A stretch of DNA of 64,000 nt from Allacma fusca (Eukaryota; Arthropoda; Collembola; Symphypleona; Sminthuridae). The position numbers and the translations under genes are program-made. This document shows, in pieces, positions 33,822 to 45,100 of the stretch. Location of the stretch: positions 40,618,600 to 40,682,599 of the forward strand of contig OX359250.1 in the NCBI GenBank assembly GCA_947179485.1. Reading direction: 5' to 3'. Every line of letters begins with the position of its first letter. The stretch's first letter is position 1. The notes below the pieces were generated by a model. The model searched no databases, was not told the DNA's origin, and was given only the letters and a program-made list of their open reading frames with translations.

Positions 33822-36401
33822 TCAGAGTTGGGAGAGGGCGAGTATACGTAATTTAGTAAGGTGGTGGCGACTTTGGCACTCTGAGCAGTGAGTACAGTGT
33901 TTAAATGTGTCTGAGGTAATTGATCTCCACCAATAAAATGGACGAAGACGTGCCAAAGTCCGTTGAAAATTTAAATGACCTCCAAGGGGATGATTGTGAG
34001 CATTTTGTAATACAATGGGAACCATGGCTTTAGGGATGACTAAAAGTTTAGGGTTGCGGGGATTAAATTGAACAAAATAAATACCATCATCATTGGGAAT
34101 TAACTTGGATCGCTTTTTCTGTAGTAATTTATTTAAAGTATGATCAATGGCTTGAGCATGCTTTAAATCAGCAGGATTAATGAGAGGTATAGCTGGAAGT
34201 GGCTGGGGCTGTGAATGAGCAGATTGGGCCGAAAGACCTGGAATTGTAAGATCATCTTCCGTGTCTTTGGAAGTGGAAAGAGCGTAGGGGCATCGAGAGA
34301 CACCATCTACATTTCTATGGAGGGTACCTTTCTTATACCTAATTACATAGCGAAATTGTTCTAGAATTACAGCCATACGAGTAAGTCGGGCAGTGGGATT
34401 ACGTTGGCATTTTAGATAACATAAAGCATGATGGTCAGTAACAATTATGAAAGGTTTGAGATATAAAAATTCTCGAAGCTTTCGTGTGGCAAATACTACA
34501 GCTAAACATTCTTTTTCGGTTGCACCCCAATTTTTCTCAGCTGGAGTCAAAGCTCTGGAAATAAAATAAATTGGGTGTTCACCATCCACAAATTGTTGAT
34601 GTAAAATGCCAGCTATGGCCAAATTACTTGCATCCGTATATAAAATACATGGGAGTGTGGGATCGTAATGCCTAAGTACCGGAGCTGTGCATAGCGCATT
34701 TTTGAGAGTCAAAAATGCCTTATCACAGTCAGGGCTCCAATGGTATAGTGAATGTTTCTTCAATAAACCTTGGAGAGGAGCAGCTATTTGAGCAAAGTTC
34801 CAAATAAATCTGCGATAATAACCTATAGTGCCTAAAAATTTACGTAGAGTTTCTAAATTATTGGGTTTGGGCTGTTGCATTATTGCAGCTACTTTTGTTG
34901 ATTCTGTGGATAAACCTTTTTGGGACAAAAAGAATCCAAAGACTACATGTTCTTGCATACCAAAGAAACACTTTTTGGGATTCATGCGAAAATTAACTCT
35001 AGCTAGGCGTTGAAACACAAGTTCGATTGCAACGAGGTGAGAGGGAAAGTCCTTACTATAGGGTATAATGTCATCAATATAAGATACAGCGTGTGTGTAT
35101 CTTAAAGTACCGAGAGTACGAGTAGCAAGCCTTTGAAAGTAGGCTGGGGCATTTTTCAGACCAAAACATACACGTAAATACATGTACAGTCCGAATTCAG
35201 TGACAATAGCAGTTACATGTTGATCATCCGGGTGAATGAGGGCTTGGTAGTAACCGCTAAATAAATCTAAAGGGGAAAAATACGCAGCATTTCGTAATTG
35301 GAAAAGCAAGTCATCAATCCTTGGGAGAGGGAAAATTTCGTCTATCGTGATTTTATTCAATTTTTGAAAATCACAGACGAGTCGCCATTTACCTAATTTT
35401 TGGCGTACTAAAAACACAGGGGTGGAGTAGTTTGAGTTTTCACAAGGGACAATTATACCTGCTTGAATTAATTTATCTAATTCCTGCTTTAAAATCTCAC
35501 GCTCCGTGGTGCTCAAGCGATAGGGTTTAGCTTGAACTGGAGTGTCAGAATTTAAGCGAATTCTCATGGGGGGTAGGGTACAAACTTGAAGATCCATAAG
35601 AGTCCACGCGAATAAATATGAATATTTATTGAGGAGATTTATGATCGAGGCGCGTTCAGCTGGCCTTAAGTTTGGATTAATATTTAATGATTGAATTTGT
35701 TCTGGACTAAAAGGGGTTGGATTTTGAGGAATTACCGGAGCTGTGTTTAAGCTTTGGGTAAAATCATAGCGTTGAGCATGACCTAAAAGAGTATCGGCGG
35801 GAATAATCTGGGTAGATGTGGAAATGTTTGTGGCTAGCAAAACATTTTTCGCTGGGTTAATAACTGGAGGAAAAATTACTTTGTATTGTTTTTCAATGAG
35901 TGGATGAGGGTTGAAAAATGTTGTGTGAGATGTGTGTAATGAAGTGGTAGGTACATACATTTGGTGTCGAGGGGGAAGTTGGATAGTAAATAATGTTTTG
36001 ACGGGAGAGGAACAGCCGCACTCAGATGAGCAAGTGGCTGAGTATGCATGCTTACGAAAGTAATGACATACGTGAGAGTTGTATAGGGAGTTTGAGTTCA
36101 GATGTATATGAAAGTCAAATTGTGTAATAAACTTACAGCCTAGAATGAGTGGAGGAGTGAGCGTTTCAAGGACATGGGCTTCTGTTGTGTAAAAGTAGTT
36201 ATCAAGTTGGAACGTTAAGGAGGCTATATGGGACGTAGGAATGCGAGCTTTATCTGCTGTGATAACAAATCTTTGTGGGCAAGGAGTGATGACTGCACTG
36301 GAGGGGATGTGATTCTTTTGTATTAAATTATGAGAAGCTCCTGTATCAATTAATGCATCAATGGAGACATCATCAAAGTAACACATAATATACGGGCACA
36401 T
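33822..36401 (-). CDS. pol: gypsy pol: protease, RT, RNase H, truncated integrase
   Basis: 859 codons from the first ATG. The true product probably enters from gag by a frameshift. Domains: retropepsin with DTGA at residues 19-22 and ILGCKF near 86-91; reverse transcriptase about 270-450, with LDLFSGYYQ (378-386) and the catalytic YIDD at 441-444; connection; RNase H about 585-700, with D590, E631, D656 and D699 as expected acidic residues; then an HHCC integrase zinc finger about 802-842 (GGHLNF and HCTHCSEC). Translation stops 17 residues later. A normal integrase would continue for some 300 residues with the D,D-35-E core and a C-terminal domain, all missing here. The reverse transcriptase has VCFGL where MPFGL is usual. 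These enzymes would copy element RNA into DNA in the gag particle. Confidence 0.93.
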   Translation of the reverse strand: MCPYIMCYFDDVSIDALIDTGASHNLIQKNHIPSSAVITPCPQRFVITADKARIPTSHIASLTFQLDNYFYTTEAHVLETLTPPLILGCKFITQFDFHIHLNSNSLYNSHVCHYFRKHAYSATCSSECGCSSPVKTLFTIQLPPRHQMYVPTTSLHTSHTTFFNPHPLIEKQYKVIFPPVINPAKNVLLATNISTSTQIIPADTLLGHAQRYDFTQSLNTAPVIPQNPTPFSPEQIQSLNINPNLRPAERASIINLLNKYSYLFAWTLMDLQVCTLPPMRIRLNSDTPVQAKPYRLSTTEREILKQELDKLIQAGIIVPCENSNYSTPVFLVRQKLGKWRLVCDFQKLNKITIDEIFPLPRIDDLLFQLRNAAYFSPLDLFSGYYQALIHPDDQHVTAIVTEFGLYMYLRVCFGLKNAPAYFQRLATRTLGTLRYTHAVSYIDDIIPYSKDFPSHLVAIELVFQRLARVNFRMNPKKCFFGMQEHVVFGFFLSQKGLSTESTKVAAIMQQPKPNNLETLRKFLGTIGYYRRFIWNFAQIAAPLQGLLKKHSLYHWSPDCDKAFLTLKNALCTAPVLRHYDPTLPCILYTDASNLAIAGILHQQFVDGEHPIYFISRALTPAEKNWGATEKECLAVVFATRKLREFLYLKPFIIVTDHHALCYLKCQRNPTARLTRMAVILEQFRYVIRYKKGTLHRNVDGVSRCPYALSTSKDTEDDLTIPGLSAQSAHSQPQPLPAIPLINPADLKHAQAIDHTLNKLLQKKRSKLIPNDDGIYFVQFNPRNPKLLVIPKAMVPIVLQNAHNHPLGGHLNFQRTLARLRPFYWWRSITSDTFKHCTHCSECQSRHHLTKLRILALSQL

Positions 36402-36421
36402 TGATGAAGCGGGTGACAGAT

Positions 36422-38023
36422 TTATTGTGGGTAAGTTATGGAGGGATATTGAAGATTCGCAAAGTGATTCTGTGGAGTTTGATTGTTTTGGGGCGGATTG
36501 GGATTGAATGAAATTTCGAATCTGTGGGCATTTTGGTCGTTCCGGCGATTGTTGCCGTTGTTCTGATTGTTGCGGAAGCCATTGTTGTTTCCGCGGAAAT
36601 TGTTGTTCCGAAAGTTCGGGCGGGGACCCTGACCACGTTGGTTGGGCCCCCTCTGTTGGTTTCCCGAACGGCAGTCACGACTGATGTGACCGAACTTATT
36701 ACAATTATAACATTGCATGCCTTTGTGGGGATTTTGATTTTGTCCTCTGTTATTATTGTTATTATTATTATTATTGTTATTGTTGCCTCGGGGTTGGTGG
36801 GGAACTGGTTGATGAATGTTGCCTTGATTACCGCGGTGATTATTATTATGAGAATTGCCGCGGCCATTGCCACGACCTCGTCCGCGGCCAGGGACAAAAG
36901 CAAAATTTGCTTGGGCATTAGGCGCATCAGACAAGGTAAGTTTTTGGATGGTTTCTTCCAAAGACTTAACTTTTGCAGCCATATCTGAAGGTCCAGCAGT
37001 GGTATCTGCAAATTCTCGTTGTTCGCAAAAACGAACGAGAGCAGCTATGCTCGTAAATGGAAAACCTGCCGCTGCAGATTTGTACTTGGGAAGGAGACCT
37101 TCCATTCCCCAAGCAACACGGTCAGGTTGACTCATGGTTGGGTCATAGCGAGTGCAAATACTATCAACATCATACAAAAATTTGGCGCTCGTTTCATTGT
37201 CTTTTTGCTTACGGGAAATTAACTGATTTAGATAAACCTGTCGGGGTTTTGCATAGCGTTCACGGAGAGCCGTGAAGAATGTATCAATACTAACAATAGT
37301 GGGTGGAGCTATGGCGAGTTGGGTTTGCAACCATTGAAAGGGGTCACGAGCCAATAAATTGGGAGTGTGTCCTTGGAGAGTGGGCCAATCCCATTGGTAT
37401 TGGGCCACGACACGTTGAACGTCAATAATAAAATCATGAACATCATGAGTTGCGGGAAGGAATTGTTTAATCTTTTGAAAATCAACTATAGAATGAATGG
37501 GAGCAGTGTTGATGGTAACATTAACAGGGTTGGCAGCAGCAGCAGCAGCAGCCATATTGAAAAATTTTACTGTGCGAGGACGTTTGTGAGGGTTTATGCG
37601 ATAAAAATTTTGGCGTTTGCGGGCCTTGGAAATTTGCCGTTTTAAAGACGGAACAATGCGTGTGGGAGGAGTAACGAGCGAAAGAACTGGTAATGGTGGT
37701 GGTGGTGGTGGGGGTAAAGAAATCGGTGGAGGTGTACCTGGGGGGGTAGAATATTGTGGACTCGGAGTTCGTGGAGGTGAAGCTTGTGCTGGAGGAACTA
37801 CGGGAGGAACTGGAGGTGTAGGCAAAATTGGAGGCGATAACGGCGGAGGCTTAGGCTTTCTACTACTGCTAGTGGTAGCTTTTGCTTTTGCTTTTGCTTG
37901 TTGTAATACTTTTGCTAATTCAGAGGCGTCCTTTAAATCAGGGTCAGAATTTTTACGAGTGACTCTACTTGTAGAAGGCTTAGGGTCAGGCTTTGAAGTT
38001 GAGGGCTTCTTTTTATCGGACAT
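36422..38023 (-). CDS. gag: gypsy gag polyprotein
   Basis: 533 codons with a complete frame. The N-terminus is lysine- and proline-rich (about 1-150, with a run of seven prolines near 104-110). A short alanine run (158-164) is followed by a capsid-like helical region (about 175-345). An RG-rich stretch (379-388) and a run of asparagines (413-425) precede one CCHC zinc knuckle (C438, C441, H446, C451). The tail is rich in N, R, Q and G. Gag forms the particle and packages the RNA through the zinc knuckle. The stop lies 20 bp before the first pol ATG, and pol is in the -1 register relative to gag. I see no classic slippery heptamer in the last codons. The start was chosen as the first ATG of the frame (MSDKKK). 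Confidence 0.93.
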   Translation of the reverse strand: MSDKKKPSTSKPDPKPSTSRVTRKNSDPDLKDASELAKVLQQAKAKAKATTSSSRKPKPPPLSPPILPTPPVPPVVPPAQASPPRTPSPQYSTPPGTPPPISLPPPPPPPLPVLSLVTPPTRIVPSLKRQISKARKRQNFYRINPHKRPRTVKFFNMAAAAAAANPVNVTINTAPIHSIVDFQKIKQFLPATHDVHDFIIDVQRVVAQYQWDWPTLQGHTPNLLARDPFQWLQTQLAIAPPTIVSIDTFFTALRERYAKPRQVYLNQLISRKQKDNETSAKFLYDVDSICTRYDPTMSQPDRVAWGMEGLLPKYKSAAAGFPFTSIAALVRFCEQREFADTTAGPSDMAAKVKSLEETIQKLTLSDAPNAQANFAFVPGRGRGRGNGRGNSHNNNHRGNQGNIHQPVPHQPRGNNNNNNNNNNNNRGQNQNPHKGMQCYNCNKFGHISRDCRSGNQQRGPNQRGQGPRPNFRNNNFRGNNNGFRNNQNNGNNRRNDQNAHRFEISFNPNPPQNNQTPQNHFANLQYPSITYPQ

Positions 38024-38543
38024 AAATTATAACGTAAGTATGTACGTACCGTGACGGTGGTTCATGGATATGAAACTTAACACTTTGTATTTACTATATA
38101 AAATTCCTCCTGGATGAGGTGGGAACGGCACTGAGCTCCGTGGCTGTCCGTTGAGTATACCCAAATCCTCAGGGCATCGGTCGGTGAAGCGCAGGTAAAT
38201 CCGTCTGCCTTCCGTGGACAAGAAATAATAACCCCGTTTATCAATAAAACTTACGAGGGGTTCTTCGACCGGTCACAGTCAATAACGGTGGACTCCTCTG
38301 GGGGTAGTCCCGAATGAACTGTGCGTGTTGCAACGTCAAAAATGCAGGAATGGAACCTCTGCGTGGCCAAAACTGTAATTCTCAAATATTCTCACGAAAT
38401 ATGACACATTATTCAAACTTGCCTGGTAATGAAATCAATTCTTAAAATAAATCGATTGTTTCCCAAGGGGAGTGATAATTGAGAGTAATTCGGGAGCATT
38501 GCCAGGGCAAAATTATGTTGGCAATGTTTTACAAAGGCCACCA
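38024..38543 (-). other. Leader of the gypsy element
   Basis: 520 bp between the 5' LTR and the gag ATG. A 64-codon frame (38027-38221) has no recognisable domain. On the coding strand a GTACGT at 38049-38044, just before gag, could serve as a splice donor for an env message. This is only a motif match. Confidence 0.6.
38526..38543 (-). other. Primer-binding site
   Basis: Immediately after the 5' LTR the coding strand reads TGGTGGCCTTTGTAAAAC. TGG is the complement of a tRNA 3' CCA end, as expected for minus-strand priming. I cannot assign the tRNA with confidence. Confidence 0.7.
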
Positions 38544-39060
38544 TGTAAGAGTAGGTTATGGTCATACCATGAAATCCCAACTCCTGGATTATTTACTTAT
38601 GTAATTGTCAAGAAATTGTAAATAATTGAAAATCGTGCTGATGGAAGGAATGATTATGAATAAACGATTGAGTGTGATTTTACATTAATCCGAAGACTAA
38701 TTGCTTTTATTTATAATTGAAATCAAGAGGAAAAGGAAATGAAGATTAACCACTAAAAATAGGTGTTACTGGAATGACTCTCAGTTATTCACTGAAGAGT
38801 CTGGAAGAATCTTAAACTTAACAAGTGGCTACTTGAGCCTATTTTTACAATCTTAAGTCTAGACGTTACATCATAACGGATGTAACGGGACGTTGACACT
38901 CGTCGGCTTTAGCCGATGGGAAGTGCTTACTTTGCACCTTTACAATAAGTGTTTAAGTAACTTTGAACTGACTTAATCTAAGGTTGTGTATTTCACAACT
39001 TAATTAATTATTCATGTGAGACTTAACTAATTCATGTAATTTCTATATACATAACTAACA
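38544..39060 (-). repeat. 5' LTR of the gypsy element
   Basis: 517 bp, one substitution relative to 31862-32378. It should contain the promoter, but I could not pick a convincing core promoter by eye. Confidence 0.95.
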
Positions 39061-42000
39061 TTATTTCGCCGTAGTTGGCTGAAACGTTTTATAATTTGTA
39101 AAGATAAATTGTTGTTCACCGAACTTCAGCCATTTTTTGTCAATGAAAGGATGACCTTTAAACATTTCCCAGTTGTTAGGACAGTGTGCAAATCAGTTTT
39201 TCAAATCTGGAGATTTGTTTTCCGAAATATTTTTGTCAATTTTAGTGAAATTAATTGTGGCAATTATTTTATCTGCGAAATAATTTATCAGTTATGAGGA
39301 GGGTTCTGCCTCTCGGGGGAGTTGTCAGAACCCCTCCTCTCTCTTTTCTCATTTCCCAGGGATTGTGGACAATAATCTTGTTTGTTCCTATGTGGGAAGT
39401 CAAACTTCTCACAAATAAATTGAAACTTCATAATTTCTAATTATGTTTGCCGAAACTTATTTTCAGTTCGTGTATATTTGGTCAGTTTTAAATAGCTAGC
39501 GAATTGATTTTGTGATCTCCTATAGTAGCTGGTAAAAACTTTTTAAACTAAATAATTATAGTTAAATTATTATAAAAGGCTAATTGCAATTTAACATGGA
39601 AATTTTCAGTAGATTCAGGCATTATATATGTCAAAAGCTTGAAAATTTCTTAGATGTTGTAAATTTGTCTAAAAAATCAAGGGTTTCCGGGTATTTGCAA
39701 TTGTTTTACGTTTGTTATTTTTTGTTTTCTGGATGTTTTTCAAATTTCTAGGTTGACAGTATTGACAATTCCTGAAAATTTGGTCAATAAATTTTTTTAT
39801 TTGTTTGAAAACTTCATCATACTTGGTGCAGAGCTTGTGCACTTGGCCAAACCGTGCCTAAATTTAGTGTAATCTACCGAAGCGCTAAGCAGGTGTAGAA
39901 AAAAAGGGACCAGGATTTAAAGTTTAAAATAAATTGAATTTAAAAATATTTTTTAACAAATTCGAATTTTTTCGGGTTTCCCAAATATACACGTCAAGTG
40001 CAAGGTATGAAGGTATTGAATGCTCTTTCAATGAGCTAATATTAAGCGAGATGTACCTTTCGAGTCTAAAGTTATTTCAGTATTTTTAAAAACTCAGTAA
40101 TAAGTCAATTAGTCCTGGGGGGTGCAGGTGTCACACCATTCCTTCTTGGCAAGAAAATGTTATATCAACAAGAAGGGTCGATATTTGCAAAATTATTGTG
40201 TCAAAATTTTGAAAACCGGTGTAGGAAAATCAGAATTTGATTTGTAAAAATCAGTTATCAGTTTAGTTGTTTTTTTGCAATATCTGAGCTGGTTGGGCTT
40301 ATCTTTCTAATGTATCAGTTATCGAGAACCAATGTCTCAGTCAAAAGTTATTAATTGATTCAATTAATTTCACAATCGCTCCCAAAATGTAGTTTTTTGA
40401 AAATAGGAACACTGATGAACATTGCTTGAAGGTGGGAGAGTCTCAGGTGATTCCTTGTTGTCATTTGGGTCATGAAACTCATGAATTTGAATACCCCGTC
40501 AAAATATTGACTAGGATGTCGAAGTTTTGGCTGACATGACTTGTAGAGGAAGTAAATGCCTCTGCATTGAACTAATATTAAACGAGTTGTGCCTTGTGAC
40601 ACCAAAGTTATTCCCATTTATTGAAAGTACTTCGAGTACTCAATCCTTGTTTTGTAAATCTTGATTCCGTGTCCACGTGAATTAATTTGTTTTTTAATTA
40701 TTTAAAAAATTCGTCACAAGTCAATTAGTCCTGAAGGGGGCGGGGCAGGTCTCACATGAATCCCTCAAGGCAAAAATATGCCATGTCAAAATACTCCCTG
40801 TTTTTTCCTATTCAAAATTTTGAAAGTCCGTGTAGGAAACTCATTATTTGATGATCGGTTAGCACGACTGTTCGAACGAACTACTCCAATTGGTTCTGTA
40901 CTTGATAATTCCGAAGTTGTATTATGTTTTGCATTTCTTCTATAAATTGTACAAAAGTAGGGAAATGATTGCAGGGTGTTGCATTGCTAGAAGTAAGGAA
41001 TTTCAAAACAACTTTTAATGCCTAGGGATTTTAAAGAATTTGCAGTTCATGAGTGTACGTGAACCCCAATTTTATTTTCTCCTTCCGAAATGTCTGAGTA
41101 TGTGCAATATTTTTCTAATTTTTCCTAGGAAGTTGATGGTATTCAATACCTGGAAATTTTCCAATAGTTTTTGTCAATTCTCAAGAGATTTTGGATGTAT
41201 TTTGTATTTTAAATATTTGCTAGGAACTATATTTGCTGAATTAAAAGGTAGCTTTAAAAAAAATTTCCCCGTGCCTTGGAAACTGCATTCTGGGGATTTA
41301 ACGAATTTTTTTTGAATACCTGGAATTTGGTCGAGTAGTTGTGTCATGTATAATGACACTTGTGAGAGTTTTTTCGCCAAAAACTAGGAACTGAATGGCA
41401 CAATACAGAAATAAAATGCAAAATTGTTTTACATATAAACAAATGATTATACGGAAATGAATTACTACAAGACTGGTATTTTCTCACTGGTAGTGTATCA
41501 GTCTGTATGGTCTGAAGTCATACATATTTTGTGGATTAGTATTTTTTTTAAATACATTCCATCGTGTCTGCAATTCTCCACGTCGTTAAAAACTGTGTCA
41601 AAACTCGTAAGAATAGAAAACAAGGTTGGGTAAATTCATCTCTATGAGCAAAGATGAGGAATCTCATCTGATGTCATCTTACCTTTAAGGTCTGCATTCG
41701 AAGCAACTTTCATGGGCAACCATTTTAGCATAATTTCATCATCCGATTGTGGATGTATATTTTTGTCTTCTAAGTAACTGCTGGCTAGTATAATATTTAA
41801 TTGGGTTAATTCCTGCAAATTCGAATAATTTTGTTGCGATGTCGAAAAAGTTTTGTCAAAAGTTTGGAAGACTTTGCCAATTTTTAGGTGATTATCGCAA
41901 TATGTTTGTTGATGCCTATATGGGTGCTCAACGGTGTTGCCAAATTCATCTTCAAACTTCATTCTTCAGAAGTTGGTAAATTGTTTTCATTCCATTCTTG

Positions 42001-42150
42001 AATATTTTTCCAGTTTTTAGATTGACAGATTTGGCTTTTCCTGAGTAGTTTACAAAATATTTTTGTTCAGGAATATATTGGAAAAACTGAAATTTTAAAA
42101 GTTTTTGAAATTTTACTAAAATTTTAAAATTAAATAGAAGCTTGACGCTC
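39061..42150 (+). repeat. Block A, copy 2, right part
   Basis: Continues the A block after the gypsy insertion. 39061-39711 matches 7681-8331 with no difference that I found. After that it drifts (substitutions and small indels to about 41000). No gene is supported. The frames at 41040-41315 and 41642-41962 are not maintained in the other A copies. Confidence 0.7.
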
Positions 42151-45100
42151 TTTTGTACAATATTTCACGGACTTTCAAATGAGTAAAATATTAGATCACT
42201 GCGTCCAGTAATTTAGACATACACCGCAAATGGGTGAAGCAAGATTTAACCAGAAAAAGGTAGAGCATTCTTATAAGCCGGAAAATAAAATATGAAATGA
42301 AAAAATAGTCTTTGCGAAAATTATGGTTGTTTTCTATAAATTTTCAATAAGATGGGGGATTCCAATACATTTTTACTGCTGCCCGTTCTAAGGAATAGCG
42401 GAGGAGCAAAATTTTTTAGGCACCGGGTACAGTGTGACCATAATCCTCATTGGTTTCCCCCTAACCCACGTATAGGGGAGTGACTGACAAACACTTTTAT
42501 TTGTGACAAGTTTAGCTCCAGGTTTTTTAATCATTAATCTGGGTCAATAATTGAGGTCTCAGGGTTAAGAACGATCGAGCAAAGTCGGGGTTCTGGAATC
42601 CCAATTTTTTATATCTATTTTTTTATCGTTACACGAAATGTTTTTCAAAATATGCGTTGTTTGTAACATCTTTGCTGAACTTTCTCGTGAGAATATTGAC
42701 CTGTTTGACAGAGGGAACTTGCTAGCTTTATTGTTTTTTATTATTGGCGATTAAGAACAATCGAGCAAAGTTGGGGTTTTAGAATCATAATTTTTTGTAT
42801 ATATTTTTTTATTGTATTTTTTATGGTCACACAAAATGTTTTTCAGAAAATATGTTATTTGTTAGATCTTTTCTGGATTTTCTGGTAAGAAAATTGAGCT
42901 ATGTTTGCACAGAGGGAACTTGCTAGCTTGTTTTATGGTTTTTTATCGCTGGCAAGAATAAAATCAGATTTTAGTTCGTATTTTTATCCATTAAGATAAA
43001 ACTAGTAGAAGCCCTGTGCTTCACGGGAACAATAACTTGGAGAGGTTTTAGTGTGAGGGTAGAGATTAAAAGCTAAACGGCTTACGAATCAAATGGGGAA
43101 ATTCAATACATTTTTCCCGTTGCCCCTTCTAAGGAATAGCGGAGGAGCAAAATGTTTTCAGACACTGGGTACAGGGTGACCATAATCCTTGGTCGTTCCC
43201 CATAGCCCACGAGTGATTCGCAAAATATTTTATTTGTAATAAGCTTAGTTCCGGGTTATTTAATCATTGACCTGGGTCAATAGTTGAGGTCACAGGGTTC
43301 ATGAGGATCAAGCAAAGTCGGGGTGTTTAGGTTCGTAATTGCTTCATTTATTTTTATTGTCTCACAAAGTGGTTTTCAGAAAATGTGTTGTTTCTAAGGA
43401 ATTTCCTGGACTTTCTGGTGATAAAATTGAACTATGTTTTCACAGAGGTCCATGAAGAGTTTCCAACCTCATTCTTGAAGTTTAATGAGATGGACGCAGT
43501 GACATAGGTACTTAAAATCAAGGATGGAAGTCGGAATCGGTATCGGAATCGGAATTATATTCGAAAATTTGAGACATTTTAATTCATATTGGAATCCCAA
43601 ATAATTCTCAGGAATTATTTTAATTCAAAAAATTTTTGGATTCGGAATTGGTATTCAAATATGTTTTATTGAATTCCGATTAAAATAAATTATTGTTTTC
43701 AATGGCACATTCCTATTTCATCAAGTGTAGATACATACTTAAATATAAATTTAAAATTGTCACAATATTTTACTTACAACGTAAAGCTAATCAAATAGCG
43801 TTTTCAAACGTTTCATCCGAAATGAACAAGCTTCCAAATTCTACATAAAATAGAGTCGAATTATTACACGTGTTGGTTTTTAACGGTTGTGCTCAAAACT
43901 GTTGTTTGTCCTACAAGTTAATTACTCACGTAATTAAAATCGTTGATACAAAAGATTTTGTTAGGTAACTAAAAATGGGCCGAAAGAAAACTAGTAATGT
44001 CGTAGTATCAGTTGAACGTGTTTTTTCAGCTCTTGAATTGATACTTAATGACCTGCGGGGGAAACTATCTTCCCAAAACATTGTTGATATCATGTTTCTA
44101 CGGTTGAAGTTTTTCCTTAATTGAATTCTTTGTGTTTTCAGTATAGTAGCAGTATTCAAATAAATATTCAAATCGTAATTTAAAATGAACGAATACTCAA
44201 CGATATTTAATTCGGTATTAGAATCCTTATTTTTCAGTATTGCTATAGGTATTTCAATTCGGAATTCTTCGCCTGGAATATTTTAATTGGAATTAAAACT
44301 GTAACGAAGTTTCCAACCTCATTCTTAAAGTTCAATGAGGTGGACGCAGTGACATGGGTGCTTAAAATTGATGTTGAATATTGAAAATGATCTCATTTAT
44401 TCTCACCTGTTTATTAAGCACCTCAATATAAAATCAATGTACTCAAATGTGTACCAGATAATGGTTAGCTTAAATGCCAAGTTCTAATTTTTAGGGGCAA
44501 AGTGTAACGAAGTTTGTTATTCTCAAGGTTCTGATTTTAAGGGGCGAAGAGAAGCTGTAATATTGTATATTGCGAATGTCGGGCGTCTGGTTACCTGTTT
44601 TCTGTCCCGGCGATAGCAGCCGAACCAAGAGCACCAGACAACTAAAATTTCTGTTGGGCCAGATGAGATTAATAGTAAGACTCCTATTGCTTTTGAAGGA
44701 CATCAGGTTATCCCTTTGACCTCAAAAAATATATTTATGATGTTTATGATTGTGACCATCATAATTTGTATTTTTAAACAAATAATTTTTAAGGGACCAA
44801 GTCCTTTGTAGCACACCATAAGACACTAGGTTGCAATATAAGCAGACATATGTGCAAATTGTTAAAAAAATTGTTGGGGAGAAGACCTTTAAAAATCTTG
44901 CAATGTATTAGGATAATGAATTCCGTAGACTCACAGGAGAACTATAAACAGCTTCAGATCCCTTAAAAATATATTTGGTCACGTACATGCCCATGCAAAT
45001 ACATATGTACAGAAAATGAGAAATAAAGTTTGCGTCATCCCTTAATTGCAATTATCATCAAAATTAAATTGTGTTTTCCATGAGCTGGTAGATGTCTCAT

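Larger units (their letters stand above)
31862..39060 (-). mobile_element. Ty3/gypsy LTR retrotransposon with env-like frame
   Basis: A 7199-bp element on the minus strand, flanked by the 4-bp duplication TTAT (31858-31861 and 39061-39064). The uninterrupted site with one TTAT is present at 7681-7684 and 61641-61644. Order in transcription sense: LTR, primer-binding site, gag, pol, env-like frame, LTR. Domain order protease, reverse transcriptase, RNase H, integrase is Ty3/gypsy type. A third membrane-protein frame recalls errantivirus-like lineages. The two LTRs differ at one of 517 positions, so insertion is recent. Pol stops after the integrase zinc finger, so this copy is defective for integration on its own. 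Confidence 0.93.

Noticed and set aside
33822-33960. Env-like frame extended upstream through the zinc-finger codons
   Set aside because: The pol frame is clearly the coding one there (HHCC motif), so the upstream extension is probably a shadow.
36436-37011. 191-codon minus-strand and 154-codon plus-strand frames inside gag
   Set aside because: Both are low-complexity, isoleucine- and valine-rich shadows of the asparagine- and glycine-rich gag codons.
37617-38054. 145-codon plus-strand frame, glycine-rich
   Set aside because: Antisense of the proline-rich gag N-terminus.
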